A DNA stretch of 64,000 nucleotides from Pseudomonas sp. GR 6-02. Its GTDB lineage: Bacteria; Pseudomonadota; Gammaproteobacteria; Pseudomonadales; Pseudomonadaceae. The stretch lies in assembly GCF_001655615.1 (NCBI RefSeq), contig NZ_CP011567.1, positions 5,986,001 to 6,050,000 on the forward strand, written 5' to 3'. Position numbers and translations under genes: made by a program. Under the pieces are notes generated by a model, which did no database searches, was not told where the DNA came from, and was given only the letters and a program-made list of their open reading frames with translations. Shown piece after piece: positions 32,483 through 40,953 of this stretch (position 1 is the stretch's first letter; every line of letters begins with the position of its first letter).

Positions 32483-32505
32483 AATCAAGCAGAGTGTTGG
32501 ATTGT
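32483..32505. promoter_or_regulatory. Candidate MdcR site in the mdc promoter region
   Basis: CAATC and GATTG form an inverted repeat with a 13-nt spacer, 60-80 nt upstream of mdcA. Size and spacing suit a LysR-type site. No clear -35/-10 pair was recognised; the gap to the next gene is 153 nt. Confidence 0.35.
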
Positions 32506-32575
32506 TACGGTCAGGGTAATGGTTGTCTCGATGCGCCCCGACAGCCAACCAATCTCTCGCAGGCATAAAAAGGTA

Positions 32576-32797
32576 CTAACTGAGCGTGAATACTCGTTCG
32601 ATGATCTTGAGAGCCGACTTCCCGTCAGCTTCATACAAACCTTTCAATTGCTGCTGGTCAGAAAGACGGTGCAGTTTGAAGTGGTTGTAGAACGCTTGCC
32701 CAAGCCGCTGGCCGCTGAAGTTTCCTGCACGATGCATTGCATGGAATTCCTGGTATGCGTTCTTTTCAAGCACCAACGGAGTGATACCGTTTGCCAT
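32576..32797 (-). CDS. Small conserved-looking protein of unknown function
   Basis: 73 residues, soluble, mixed charge, no Cys: it begins MANGITPLVLEKNAYQEFHA and contains GNFSGQRLGQAFYNHFKL and LYEADGKSALKIIERVF. I have an impression of similar short proteins in other pseudomonads but cannot name a family. It is 58 nt behind the HTH-nucleotidyltransferase gene on the same strand, so it may be its partner. No good ribosome site is visible before ATG 32797, which could mean coupling to the upstream gene or a non-ATG start. Confidence 0.6.
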   Translation of the reverse strand: MANGITPLVLEKNAYQEFHAMHRAGNFSGQRLGQAFYNHFKLHRLSDQQQLKGLYEADGKSALKIIERVFTLS

Positions 32798-32855
32798 CGT
32801 ATTGACCAGACTGAAGAGTGAGGACCAGAAGGATAGGTGAGAGGCCTAATGCCAG

Positions 32856-33443
32856 TCACTCTACAGGGTTTCCCCCCATCAGATTGATCTTGTCCTGCTG
32901 CGCTACCCGCACGACAAAACTATTTTCAGCCGCCAGTTTTGCGGCCCAGTCGTCGGGGGTGTAGAGCGTCGGGTTGAGGACGCGGCCCAACTGCTCCTCC
33001 ATTGGTATAAGCCGCTCCATCACTTCACTGTAGTGCAGGCCCTCGCCGATCAGCATGAGATCAATGTCACTGGATGCGTTTGCCTGATCCTTGGCGATAG
33101 AGCCGTACACAAATGCCCAGGTGATCTGTTCGGCAAAGGGTTGAAGCGCCTGACGCAGAGGCTCTGTAATACCAAAGGTTTTGCGGGCAATGCCCAGCAG
33201 TTCGGCATAGATCGGGCAGTCGGGATTGGCTTGATAGTGGGTCTGGTTGCCCTGACGGGTCATGGTCAGCACGCCTGCCCGCTGCAACCGATCCAGCTCG
33301 CGCATGAGGCTGCCTTTACCCACTTGAGCCCAGCGGGCGATCTCGTTGGCGTAAAAACTTCGGTCGGGTTTACCAAACAGCAGGCCGAGCACTTTTTGCT
33401 GGGTGGTGGTGAACAAGGCTTCGCTCAATGACAGGTTTTTCAC
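32856..33443 (-). CDS. Winged-helix protein fused to minimal nucleotidyltransferase domain
   Basis: 195 residues. Residues ~10-70 form an ArsR/MarR-like winged helix (QQKVLGLLFGKPDRSFYANEIAR, MRELDRLQRAGVLTMTRQGNQTHY). Residues ~95-175 form an MNT-type nucleotidyltransferase: VYGSIAKDQANASSDIDLMLIG has Gly114-Ser115 and Asp126/Asp128 in the GS-x10-DxD pattern. MNT domains act in HEPN/MNT toxin-antitoxin pairs as AMP transferases, but no HEPN gene is adjacent. The direct and inverted repeats 10-50 nt upstream suggest autoregulation. Cellular role unknown. Confidence 0.85.
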   Translation of the reverse strand: MKNLSLSEALFTTTQQKVLGLLFGKPDRSFYANEIARWAQVGKGSLMRELDRLQRAGVLTMTRQGNQTHYQANPDCPIYAELLGIARKTFGITEPLRQALQPFAEQITWAFVYGSIAKDQANASSDIDLMLIGEGLHYSEVMERLIPMEEQLGRVLNPTLYTPDDWAAKLAAENSFVVRVAQQDKINLMGGNPVE

Positions 33444-33452
33444 GGCAACGAC

Positions 33453-33493
33453 CGATAAGTCCCAAAAAAGGAACGATAGGTCCCTTTTTGGGA
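33453..33493. promoter_or_regulatory. Candidate operator of the HTH-nucleotidyltransferase gene
   Basis: CGATAAGTCCC (33453-33463) and CGATAGGTCCC (33474-33484) are direct repeats 21 bp apart, i.e. two helical turns. The same segment contains the inverted arms TCCCAAAAAAGG (33460-33471) and CCTTTTTGGGA (33483-33493). It starts 10 bp upstream of the start codon at 33443. Confidence 0.6.
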
Positions 33494-33516
33494 ATCTTCA
33501 ACCTAATGCAGAAACC

Positions 33517-33652
33517 TTTGTGGCAAGGGGGCTTGCCCCCGTTCGGCTGCGAAGCAGTCGTAAAACCATTGTTCTCGGTGTACCTGATACACCTCGACTG
33601 CAGGTTTTGGGGCCGCTCCGCGACCCGGCGGGAGCAAGCTCCCTCGCCACAG
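33517..33652. repeat. REPIN, GTGGCGAGGG class (copy 4)
   Basis: TTTGTGGCAAGGGGGCTTGC on the left and GAGCAAGCTCCCTCGCCAC on the right. The arms differ slightly (CAAGGGGG against GAGGGAG). Part of the 590-nt gap between the HTH-nucleotidyltransferase gene and the DUF6124 gene. Confidence 0.92.
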
Positions 33653-33794
33653 AAAGGTCCGACCGCTTGGGGTTTTGTGTTTAAAAGTTTGTCGGCAGGA
33701 ACGGTGAGAGGCTACACAGTCGTGCGTCGCTGCCTACAGCAATGCCGGAAGCCGCTGACTGGTGAGGTTTTGCGTTGATCTTTATCGTTTGTGT

Positions 33795-33815
33795 GTCGCT
33801 GACAACCTCAGCGAC
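33795..33815 (+). other. Perfect 8-bp hairpin in the DUF6124 upstream region
   Basis: GTCGCTGA, loop CAACC, TCAGCGAC. No T-run follows, so it is not a normal terminator. The remaining sequence 33653-33900 holds no ORF with a ribosome site. Confidence 0.55.
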
Positions 33816-33900
33816 CGGGCCTGGAATCCCGAGGTGTTAACGAGGCAAAAGCGCCTTTCATAACGTATGCTTGCGCACCTTTAATGTGTGCACTCCGTTA

Positions 33901-33996
33901 TGGCGGCTGTGCGCGGGAGACCTTAGTGTCTGCCGGGTTTTGTCCGTTTGCCCGGGTTCCAGCCTGCGTACAGCTGCCACCCCTTCGGCTGGAACC
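33901..33996 (+). promoter_or_regulatory. Structured leader RNA upstream of the DUF6124 gene
   Basis: Helix 1 pairs 33901-33917 with 33963-33979: 17 consecutive pairs, 14 Watson-Crick and 3 G-U. Inside it are AGAC/GTCT (33918-33921 with 33928-33931) and CCGGG/CCCGG (33933-33937 with 33951-33955), giving a three-way junction. A competing perfect 10-bp hairpin pairs GGTTCCAGCC (33955-33964) with GGCTGGAACC (33987-33996). Its loop contains most of the 3' arm of helix 1, so the two folds are mutually exclusive or form a pseudoknot. It ends 38 nt before the start codon. I do not recognise it as a named RNA family. Confidence 0.65.
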
Positions 33997-34034
33997 GAAT
34001 GGAGCAGCTGAAACTCATTAAATGGAGCTTCACT

Positions 34035-34412
34035 ATGTTCAAAGCTACTCCCAATCCCCCGGAAACCGACACTGATTCCCAAGCATCCCTCGATGCAGAA
34101 AAAATGAAGGAAGCCGCCGACCGCGCCTTCTCCCATTACTTCCCTCCGCTCCACGAAAAACCGGCCAAACGCCGCAAACTCCGCCTCTTCAGCGTCTCCC
34201 CCGACATCGACACCGAAGCCCTTCTGGCCAATGCCTCCGAAGACCTGCTGTCCATCAGCGCCATTGCTGCCGATCTCGCGGACGATGTGGAAGGCTCACG
34301 CCGCTCTGTAGCCTTGGCGCTCAGCCGTTTGGCCGATGGCGTGCAGTTGTTGGTGGAGCGGGTGCTGGATCATCATGAGTCGTTGCAGATGAAGGCTCGG
34401 GCCGGGGTTTAA
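34035..34412 (+). CDS. DUF6124 family protein
   Basis: 125 residues, soluble, acidic N-terminus (MFKATPNPPETDTDSQASLD) and a helical C-terminal half (VSPDIDTEALLANASEDLLSISAIAADLADDVEGSRRSVALALSRLADGVQLLVERVLDH). The MFKxTPNPPETD start and SPDIDTExLLAxASE segment match the small DUF6124 proteins common in the P. fluorescens group, whose function is unknown. ATG 34035 is preceded by ATGGAGCTTCACT. The structured leader RNA ends 38 nt upstream. Family identification is from memory of the motif. Confidence 0.8.
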   Translation: MFKATPNPPETDTDSQASLDAEKMKEAADRAFSHYFPPLHEKPAKRRKLRLFSVSPDIDTEALLANASEDLLSISAIAADLADDVEGSRRSVALALSRLADGVQLLVERVLDHHESLQMKARAGV

Positions 34413-34421
34413 CGCACAACC

Positions 34422-34560
34422 CCCTGTGGCGAGGGGGCTTGCCCCCGTTGGGTTGCGAAGCAGCCCCAAAACCTGCAACCGAGCTGTATCAGGTAAACCG
34501 AGAACAATGGTTTTACGACTGCTGCGCAGCCGAACGGGAGCAAGCTCCCTCGCCACAGGG
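34422..34560. repeat. REPIN, GTGGCGAGGG class (copy 5)
   Basis: CCTGTGGCGAGGGGGCTTGC and GAGCAAGCTCCCTCGCCACA inverted, filling the gap between the convergent DUF6124 and chpC genes. Confidence 0.93.
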
Positions 34561-34565
34561 TCCGG

Positions 34566-35021
34566 TCAGACCAGACCCGCATTCACAAGCAGGTCTTCCA
34601 GCGCGAGCAAGTCAGGCACCTTGGCCACTTGCTCCCCCACCTGCACCGCCGCCTTCTCCAGCGAACACAACGGCACGTCAACATAACTCAACTGACTGTC
34701 GAGCTTGTAAGAACGCGGAATCCCCTGCACCAGCAGCGCAATGAACTTCAACTCAGGCCGCCCGCCGAGGGCGTTGAGGATGACGATCCGCGCCCGCTCG
34801 CCGATCACCACTTTGCTGCCACATGCCGACTCAAAACTGAGTAACGGAATCTGCCGTTCCCGCCACGTCACCCGCCCCAGGTACCACGGCGGTGTATCGA
34901 GATCGAAAGCCCCCGGCTGATAGTCGATGAGTTCGGCGACGGCGACGTTGGGCAGGATCAGGTTGCGGTCGGCCAGGGGCAGCAGCAAACCGGTGAGGTT
35001 GCTGGAGCGGTGCTCATGCAT
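34566..35021 (-). CDS. chpC: CheW-like adaptor ChpC
   Basis: 151 residues with one CheW domain (LLLPLADRNLILPNVAVAELIDY, PPWYLGRVTWRERQIPLLSFE). Likely couples a receptor other than PilJ to the ChpA kinase. ATG 35021 overlaps the chpA end by 8 nt. In P. aeruginosa chpB, the methylesterase, lies between these two genes; here it is absent. Confidence 0.9.
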   Translation of the reverse strand: MHEHRSSNLTGLLLPLADRNLILPNVAVAELIDYQPGAFDLDTPPWYLGRVTWRERQIPLLSFESACGSKVVIGERARIVILNALGGRPELKFIALLVQGIPRSYKLDSQLSYVDVPLCSLEKAAVQVGEQVAKVPDLLALEDLLVNAGLV

Positions 35022-38000
35022 GGGTTTTGCTCCAGCGGGCGATGCTGTCGAGCAGCACCGATTCCTGATACGGCTTGCCGAGGTAGTCGTTGACGCCGAT
35101 GGCCATGGCGCGGTCGCGGTGTTTTTGACCCGTGCGGGAGGTGATCATGATGATCGGCAGATGCTGCAAGCGTTCGTCGGCGCGCACTTGGGTCGCCACT
35201 TCGAAGCCGTCCATGCGTGGCATTTCGATGTCCAGCAGCATCAGGTCGGGCATGTGTTCTTCCAGCAGCAGCATGGCGTCGACACCGTCCTTGGCGGTCA
35301 GTACGTTCATGCCGTGGCGCTCCAGCAGACGGCTGGTGACCTTGCGCACGGTGACCGAATCATCGACCACCAGCACCAGCAACGGCCGTTGCGCCTCGGG
35401 CTCGACGTCCTGTGTCACCGGTCGTTGCGGCACCTGCGCTTGCATCGCGCGGATCGGCGCCAGCAAGTCGAGAATCAGCACCACCCGACCATCGCCGAGA
35501 ATCGTCGCACCGGACAAACCCTGCACTGCGGCAAATTGCGGGCCGAGGCTTTTGACCACGATTTCCCGGGTGCCGGCCATGGCGTCCACCTGCACCGCAA
35601 CGTGCCGTTCGTTGCACTGCACCAGCAATACCGGCAACGGCAGGCTCTGGCCCAGCAGTTTCGGGCGGGTACTGGTTTTCAGCAGATCGCCGAGGTAGCA
35701 CAGCTCATAGCGTTGCCCGGCGTATTCGTAGCTCGGTGGATCGAGCCGGTAATGCCCTTCGAGTTCGTTGGGCAGCACGCGAACGATGCCGTCGATGGTG
35801 TTCAGCGGGATCGCGTATTGATCCTCCCCGCACTGCACCATCAGCGCGCGGTTGACCGACACGGTGAACGGCAGGCGAATCCGGAAATGCACGCCCTGCC
35901 CCGACGTCGAGTCGATGCTCATGGTCCCGCCGAGCTGCCGGACTTCTTCGTGAACCACGTCCATGCCGACGCCACGCCCGGAGATCTGGGTGATTTTCTC
36001 GGCGGTGGAGAACCCCGGTTGCAGGATGAATTGCAGCACGTCGCGATCGCTGATGTCGCTGTCCGGGGCGAGCAAGCCGCGCTTGATCGCCTTGCGCCGC
36101 ACGGCGTCCAGCGGCACGCCGGCACCGTCGTCGCAGATGTCGAAAATGATGTCGCCGCCCTCTCGCGACAAGTCGAGGGTGATCTTGCCTTGAGCCGGTT
36201 TACCGGCCGCGATCCGCACCTCGGCCGATTCCAGCCCATGGTCAACGGCGTTGCGCAGCATGTGTTCCAGCGGCGCGGCCATGCGCTCGAGGACATTGCG
36301 GTCCATCTCGCCTTCGGCGTTGCCGACGATGAACTCCACATCCTTGCCCAGCTCGCTGGAAACCTGACGGACGATGCGCTTCAAACGCGGCAGCATTCGC
36401 TCGAACGGCACCATGCGCGTGCGCATCAGGCCTTCCTGCAATTCGGTGTTGATGCGGCCCTGCTGTTGCAGCAGGTTTTCCGCATCCTGATTGCGCCGGT
36501 CGAGGGTTTCCTTGAGGTCAAGCAGGTCGGAGGCGGACTCGAACAATGCCCGCGACAGCTGTTGCAACTGCGAGTGACGGTCCATCTCCAGCGGGTCGAA
36601 CTCTTCATAACCCAGGCGCTCGGCCTCGACTTGCTGACGGCTGAGAATCCGCCCCTGGGTTTCGGTATCGAGGCGGCGCAACTGGTCGCGCATGCGCTCG
36701 ATGGTGGTTTCCATTTCGCTCAGGGCCACCCGTGCATCGTTGACCTGTTGTTCGATACGGCCACGGAAGATCGAAGTCTCCCCGGCCAGGTTGACCAGGT
36801 CGTCGAGCAACTCCGCCGAGACCTTGACCGTGTCGGCGCCTTCGGGTTGCAACGCGGCTGGCTCGGCTTTGGGCGCTGCGGGCATCGCCACCGGTGTCGG
36901 TGTTTCGGGCACCGCCGGGTGGCTGAAATTCTTGATCGCCTCGATCAGCTGATCGGCCGGTGGAAGTGGCTGACCGGCGCGGGTGGCGTCGAGCATCTGC
37001 GCCAGTCGGTCATGGCTGCTTTGCAACAGCGTGAACAGCGCCGCGGTCGGTTGCAGCGCGCCAGCGGACAAGCCTTCGTAGAGGAATTCCAGCTCATGGG
37101 CCAGGTCGCCGATCGGCGCGATCTCCACCATTCGCGCGCCACCCTTGAGGGTATGCAGGTCGCGCAGCAGGGTTTCCACTTCTTGACGATTCGATGGTTC
37201 GGCCTGCCAGCGCAACAATGCTGCGCCGGAGTTTTCGATGATGTCGAAACCTTCTTCGAGGAAGATTTCCAGAAGCTCGGGATCATGCCCCGGCGAGTCG
37301 TTGCTGGCCGCCGGTTCGATCACCTCGGCACTGCCGGCATTACCCAGACGAAACTCACGAATGGCCTCGATCAATTCGCCCGGATCGCCCAACGGACGGT
37401 TGTGCTGCAACTGTTCGAGGAACACGGCCAGTCGGTCATGGCTCTGTTGCAGCAACTGCGCCAGCGCTTCGCTGTGGCAGTAACGGCGGTCCACCAGGCC
37501 TTCATAAAGGCTTTCCAGCTCATGGGCCAGATCGCCGACCGGCTCGACCTCGGCCATCCGCGCACCGCCCTTGAGGGTGTGCAAATCGCGCTGTAAAGAC
37601 AGTAGCGGCGCGGCGTTTTCCGGGTCGCTCAACCAGCGTTGCAAGGCCTGGCCGGCGCTTTCAAGGATATCCACCGCTTCCTCAAGAAAGATCGAAACGA
37701 TTTCGTCGTCCAGATCCACCTCAGTCGCGGCCTGCTCCAGCTCGGCCGTGGCGCCGCCCAGTTCTCGAATACTCAGGGTGCGGCTGCCATCACTGCGAAT
37801 CAGGCCCATGGCGGATGGGTCGAGACTCTCATCCAGCAAGTCGCGCAAGGCCCGCACCCGCGGCGGTTGCGCAGTGACTTCCTGGCCGGCAGCCAGTTCA
37901 TCGAGCATGTTGATCAGCGCTTCGTGGGCACTTTGTGCCTCGTGGAAAAACCTGTCGCTGACCGCCAGGCTGCTTTCTTCCACAGCGCCATAGAGATCGA

Positions 38001-40917
38001 GCAAGGCTTCACAGAGCTCGTCCACCGGATGCAGGTCGGCCAGGTGCGCGCCTTCGCCGAGGGTGGTCAATTCGTCCAGCAGCGCGCTGAGTTCCTGGCG
38101 CTCGCCGGGATGCTGCTGCCAGCGCTGCAACAGGCTTTCGGCGTCCAGCAGGATGTCCATGCCCTGGGCGAGGAAGTTGTTGATCAGTTGCGGGTCGCGT
38201 TTGATCCGCAGCCCCGTGCCGGGCGCGCTCGACAGACTTTGCAGATGTTCGGCCAGCAATGTCCGGGTGCGTTCAATCAACGAACGGGCGCCGGGGATTT
38301 CGGCCAGCGGGTCGCTCTTGAGCTGTCGCAGCCCCAGGCGGAACAAGCCTTCGGCCTCCAGCAGCAACTCGACTTCGTCCAGGTCGAGGGCAATCCGGTG
38401 CGCCTTGTACTCCCGGGCCAGTTGATCCAGCGACGCCGCCAGCTCGGCAATCGGCAGCACGCCGGCCATCGACGCGCTGCCCTTGAGGGTGTGCAAGGCT
38501 CGCTGCAACTCGTCGCTGGCCTGCAGCGGTACGTGCTCGGCGGCCTGATCGAGGAAGCGATTGAGGCTGTTCAAATGGGTTTCGGCTTCGTTGCGGAAGA
38601 TCTCCAGCAACAGCGGATCGAGCGCCGCGACATCCTGCGCGTCCTCATCGGACAGCGGTTCATAACCCTTGGCGAGGGCATGGGCGCGGGCGGCCAATTG
38701 ATCGACATCGTTGCGCTGGCGCTGGGCGTTGGCGGCGAACTCGGCCACCAGTTCCGGTAGCAACTTCAGCGCGTCGCCCACCAGTTGCTGCACTGCAGGC
38801 AAAGGTGCAACGCTGTGTTCAAGCACGCGGTTGAGCAGGTTTTCCACCGCCCAGGCCAGCTCGCCCAGCACCAACGCGCGGACCATCCGGCCACTGCCCT
38901 TGAGGGTGTGGAAGGCGCGGCGTAATTCACTCAAAACCGATGTGCTGTCGGGATTGGCCGACCAGCGCGGCAGGTACTCCCGGAGGATTTCCAGAACCTC
39001 GTCGGTTTCTTCGAGGAAGACTTCCCGCAGTTCATCGTCCACCGGTTGTTCATCGGCGGGCGGCGGCAACAGACTACCGGGCATCGTCAGTGCCGGCGGG
39101 TTGACGGACGACACCGGGCTGGCCAGTACATCGGCCAACGACTGGACGGTTTCGGGGTCGTCCAGCTCCTGCATGTCCTGCATCACCAGGGCTTCACTGG
39201 GGCTGAGCACATCCTCAAGCTTCGGCACGTGCTGTTCGCTGGGGAAACAGCCGAGTGCGGCCAGGCCTTTTTCCGCAACGTCGAGCAGTTGTTCACCGGG
39301 CGCTTCGGGGTCGTCGCTGAGGCGCTCCAGGTAATACTCGATGCTGGTGATGACGTCAGCCAGGCTGTCCAGTTGCTGCCAGCCGGGCTGCCCCGGGTCC
39401 ACCAATAGATGCTCGCGGATGAAACCGTTACAGGCCTCGACCAGGCTCGCCGCGCGGGCCAACGGAATCATCGCCAGCGCACCGCGCACTTGGGTCAGCA
39501 ATGCCGGCAACGGTTGCAAATGCTGACGGTCCCAGTCGGCGTCGATGTAGTCGACGATCATGTCCTTGGCCTGCTGCAGGCAGATGCGCGCTTCCTTGAT
39601 CACGATCTGGTGGATCTGCGTCAGGTCGGTGGTCGGCAGACGGCTGTCTTCCTGGCTTTCCGGCTCCACGGTGCCGACCATGCCGGCCAGGGTCGCTTCG
39701 ACGTAGAGCAAGGCCCCGGCGACGTCCATGAGGGTCGCGTCGTTAGGTTCGCGCTGGCCCTGGGCGAGGCTCAGCACCACCGCCAGTTGATCGATGATGA
39801 CCTTGCGCGGCTGGCCGAAACCGAGCACCGCCAGGGTGTCGGCGATTTGCCGCAGCGGCGCCAGCAGGCTTTCGAGGTCCGAGGTGTGCTGGCGGTCGCT
39901 GCGCACGAACAGGTCCAGGCGCTCCTTGACCCGCACCAGCTCTTCGCACAACGCCGCCAATACCGAACGCATGGCATCGCGATCAGGGCCGGCCAGCCTC
40001 GCCCGTTCTTCATCGACCATCGCACTGTCGGGTAGCGCGTCGTCCAGTGAGTAGCGATCTTTCATGGTCAGCATCTGCCCGGTGGGGTGTTCGGCCTTGG
40101 CAATATAGAACAACAAACTCTTGAGCAGCTCTGGCGGTGCTGGTTGATTGATCGCGGGCATGCCTTGCTCGAGCAGACGCTTGAGCTCTTTGTCGGCCTC
40201 CTTGAACAGGCTGCGCAACGCGGGGCTATTGGCGATCGAGCCATTGCGCATGCCTTCGACCAGCGCCGAAGCGACGTGCCATAACGGGCTCAGCGGCGCA
40301 TTGCCGCACAGCCCTTCAAGGCGTGCAAAAACCCTGGCCAGGTAAGCCAAGTGGGTTTCGTCATCCTGCTCACGCAGCAAGCCGACCAGCGCCATCTGCA
40401 GCATTTGCCGCAACTTGCGCAGCACATTCGGCAAGTCGGACGGCTCCAGCAGCGCCAGGGCTTCTTCGCTCAGGGGCGGCAGTTCCGGCAGTTGCGGGCT
40501 GAACAGGCTGGTTTCCGACAACAGGCTTTCGCCACGGGCACTGCGCAGATCGTTGATCAGCGGCAACACCACCAGCGGCAGGTCACGCCGGGCGCCCTGC
40601 ACCCGGTCGAGGTAAGTCGGCAATTGTCCCAGGGCATGCAGCAGCAAACGAATGGCCTCGTCGCGATGGCTGATGCGGTTCTGCTGCAAGGCGCTGGTCA
40701 GTTGCTCGATCTCTTCGGCGAGCAGCGCCGCGCCGTAGAACTCGACCATCTGCAAACTGCCGTGCACCTGATGGACACAGGCCAGGCACTCACTCAGCGC
40801 GTGCGTCGCCTGCGGGTCGTCGATCAGGGTTTCGATCGCCCGATGAGCCTGCTTCAGCGTTTCGGCAATCTCGCCCTTGACCCATTCGAGGGCCACATAG
40901 TCGTGCCGATCACCCAT
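35014..40917 (-). CDS. chpA: Hybrid chemotaxis kinase ChpA (CheA-like) of the type IV pilus system
   Basis: 1967 residues. Phosphotransfer modules in order: a diverged one with His49 (CVHQVHGS), a Thr-substituted one at Thr475 (LTQVRGA), His670 (HTLKGS), His809 (HTLKGS), a Thr-substituted one at Thr951 (LTTLGEG), His1113 and His1255 (both HTLKGG). A CheA dimerisation and ATPase region follows (~1370-1680; HMLRNAVDHGLES, SGRGVGMDVV), then a CheW domain (~1690-1825), then a receiver with Asp1896 (LMLLDIEMPRMDG) and Lys1948. It would phosphorylate PilG and PilH to steer pilus extension and retraction and cAMP signalling. ATG 40917 has GGAG upstream and begins MGDRHDYVALEW; the in-frame ATG at 40938 is a weaker start. 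Confidence 0.96.
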   Translation of the reverse strand: MGDRHDYVALEWVKGEIAETLKQAHRAIETLIDDPQATHALSECLACVHQVHGSLQMVEFYGAALLAEEIEQLTSALQQNRISHRDEAIRLLLHALGQLPTYLDRVQGARRDLPLVVLPLINDLRSARGESLLSETSLFSPQLPELPPLSEEALALLEPSDLPNVLRKLRQMLQMALVGLLREQDDETHLAYLARVFARLEGLCGNAPLSPLWHVASALVEGMRNGSIANSPALRSLFKEADKELKRLLEQGMPAINQPAPPELLKSLLFYIAKAEHPTGQMLTMKDRYSLDDALPDSAMVDEERARLAGPDRDAMRSVLAALCEELVRVKERLDLFVRSDRQHTSDLESLLAPLRQIADTLAVLGFGQPRKVIIDQLAVVLSLAQGQREPNDATLMDVAGALLYVEATLAGMVGTVEPESQEDSRLPTTDLTQIHQIVIKEARICLQQAKDMIVDYIDADWDRQHLQPLPALLTQVRGALAMIPLARAASLVEACNGFIREHLLVDPGQPGWQQLDSLADVITSIEYYLERLSDDPEAPGEQLLDVAEKGLAALGCFPSEQHVPKLEDVLSPSEALVMQDMQELDDPETVQSLADVLASPVSSVNPPALTMPGSLLPPPADEQPVDDELREVFLEETDEVLEILREYLPRWSANPDSTSVLSELRRAFHTLKGSGRMVRALVLGELAWAVENLLNRVLEHSVAPLPAVQQLVGDALKLLPELVAEFAANAQRQRNDVDQLAARAHALAKGYEPLSDEDAQDVAALDPLLLEIFRNEAETHLNSLNRFLDQAAEHVPLQASDELQRALHTLKGSASMAGVLPIAELAASLDQLAREYKAHRIALDLDEVELLLEAEGLFRLGLRQLKSDPLAEIPGARSLIERTRTLLAEHLQSLSSAPGTGLRIKRDPQLINNFLAQGMDILLDAESLLQRWQQHPGERQELSALLDELTTLGEGAHLADLHPVDELCEALLDLYGAVEESSLAVSDRFFHEAQSAHEALINMLDELAAGQEVTAQPPRVRALRDLLDESLDPSAMGLIRSDGSRTLSIRELGGATAELEQAATEVDLDDEIVSIFLEEAVDILESAGQALQRWLSDPENAAPLLSLQRDLHTLKGGARMAEVEPVGDLAHELESLYEGLVDRRYCHSEALAQLLQQSHDRLAVFLEQLQHNRPLGDPGELIEAIREFRLGNAGSAEVIEPAASNDSPGHDPELLEIFLEEGFDIIENSGAALLRWQAEPSNRQEVETLLRDLHTLKGGARMVEIAPIGDLAHELEFLYEGLSAGALQPTAALFTLLQSSHDRLAQMLDATRAGQPLPPADQLIEAIKNFSHPAVPETPTPVAMPAAPKAEPAALQPEGADTVKVSAELLDDLVNLAGETSIFRGRIEQQVNDARVALSEMETTIERMRDQLRRLDTETQGRILSRQQVEAERLGYEEFDPLEMDRHSQLQQLSRALFESASDLLDLKETLDRRNQDAENLLQQQGRINTELQEGLMRTRMVPFERMLPRLKRIVRQVSSELGKDVEFIVGNAEGEMDRNVLERMAAPLEHMLRNAVDHGLESAEVRIAAGKPAQGKITLDLSREGGDIIFDICDDGAGVPLDAVRRKAIKRGLLAPDSDISDRDVLQFILQPGFSTAEKITQISGRGVGMDVVHEEVRQLGGTMSIDSTSGQGVHFRIRLPFTVSVNRALMVQCGEDQYAIPLNTIDGIVRVLPNELEGHYRLDPPSYEYAGQRYELCYLGDLLKTSTRPKLLGQSLPLPVLLVQCNERHVAVQVDAMAGTREIVVKSLGPQFAAVQGLSGATILGDGRVVLILDLLAPIRAMQAQVPQRPVTQDVEPEAQRPLLVLVVDDSVTVRKVTSRLLERHGMNVLTAKDGVDAMLLLEEHMPDLMLLDIEMPRMDGFEVATQVRADERLQHLPIIMITSRTGQKHRDRAMAIGVNDYLGKPYQESVLLDSIARWSKTHA

Positions 40918-40953
40918 AACTACTCCAATCAAATGCATACGCCCTGAGGCGGT

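Noticed and set aside
32644..32859. 71-codon frame overlapping the 73-residue ORF on the minus strand
   Set aside because: Its Ser/Thr/Arg-rich composition is that of an off-frame; the 73-residue frame has normal protein composition.
33901..33996. Reading the DUF6124 leader as a rho-independent terminator or a REP element
   Set aside because: No T-run follows either stem, the sequence does not match the three REP classes seen here, and G-U pairs in the long helix point to RNA structure.
34927..37596. 889-codon open frame on the plus strand
   Set aside because: It is fully antisense to chpA, has the His/Gln/Val-rich composition of a shadow frame, no ribosome site and no recognisable domain.
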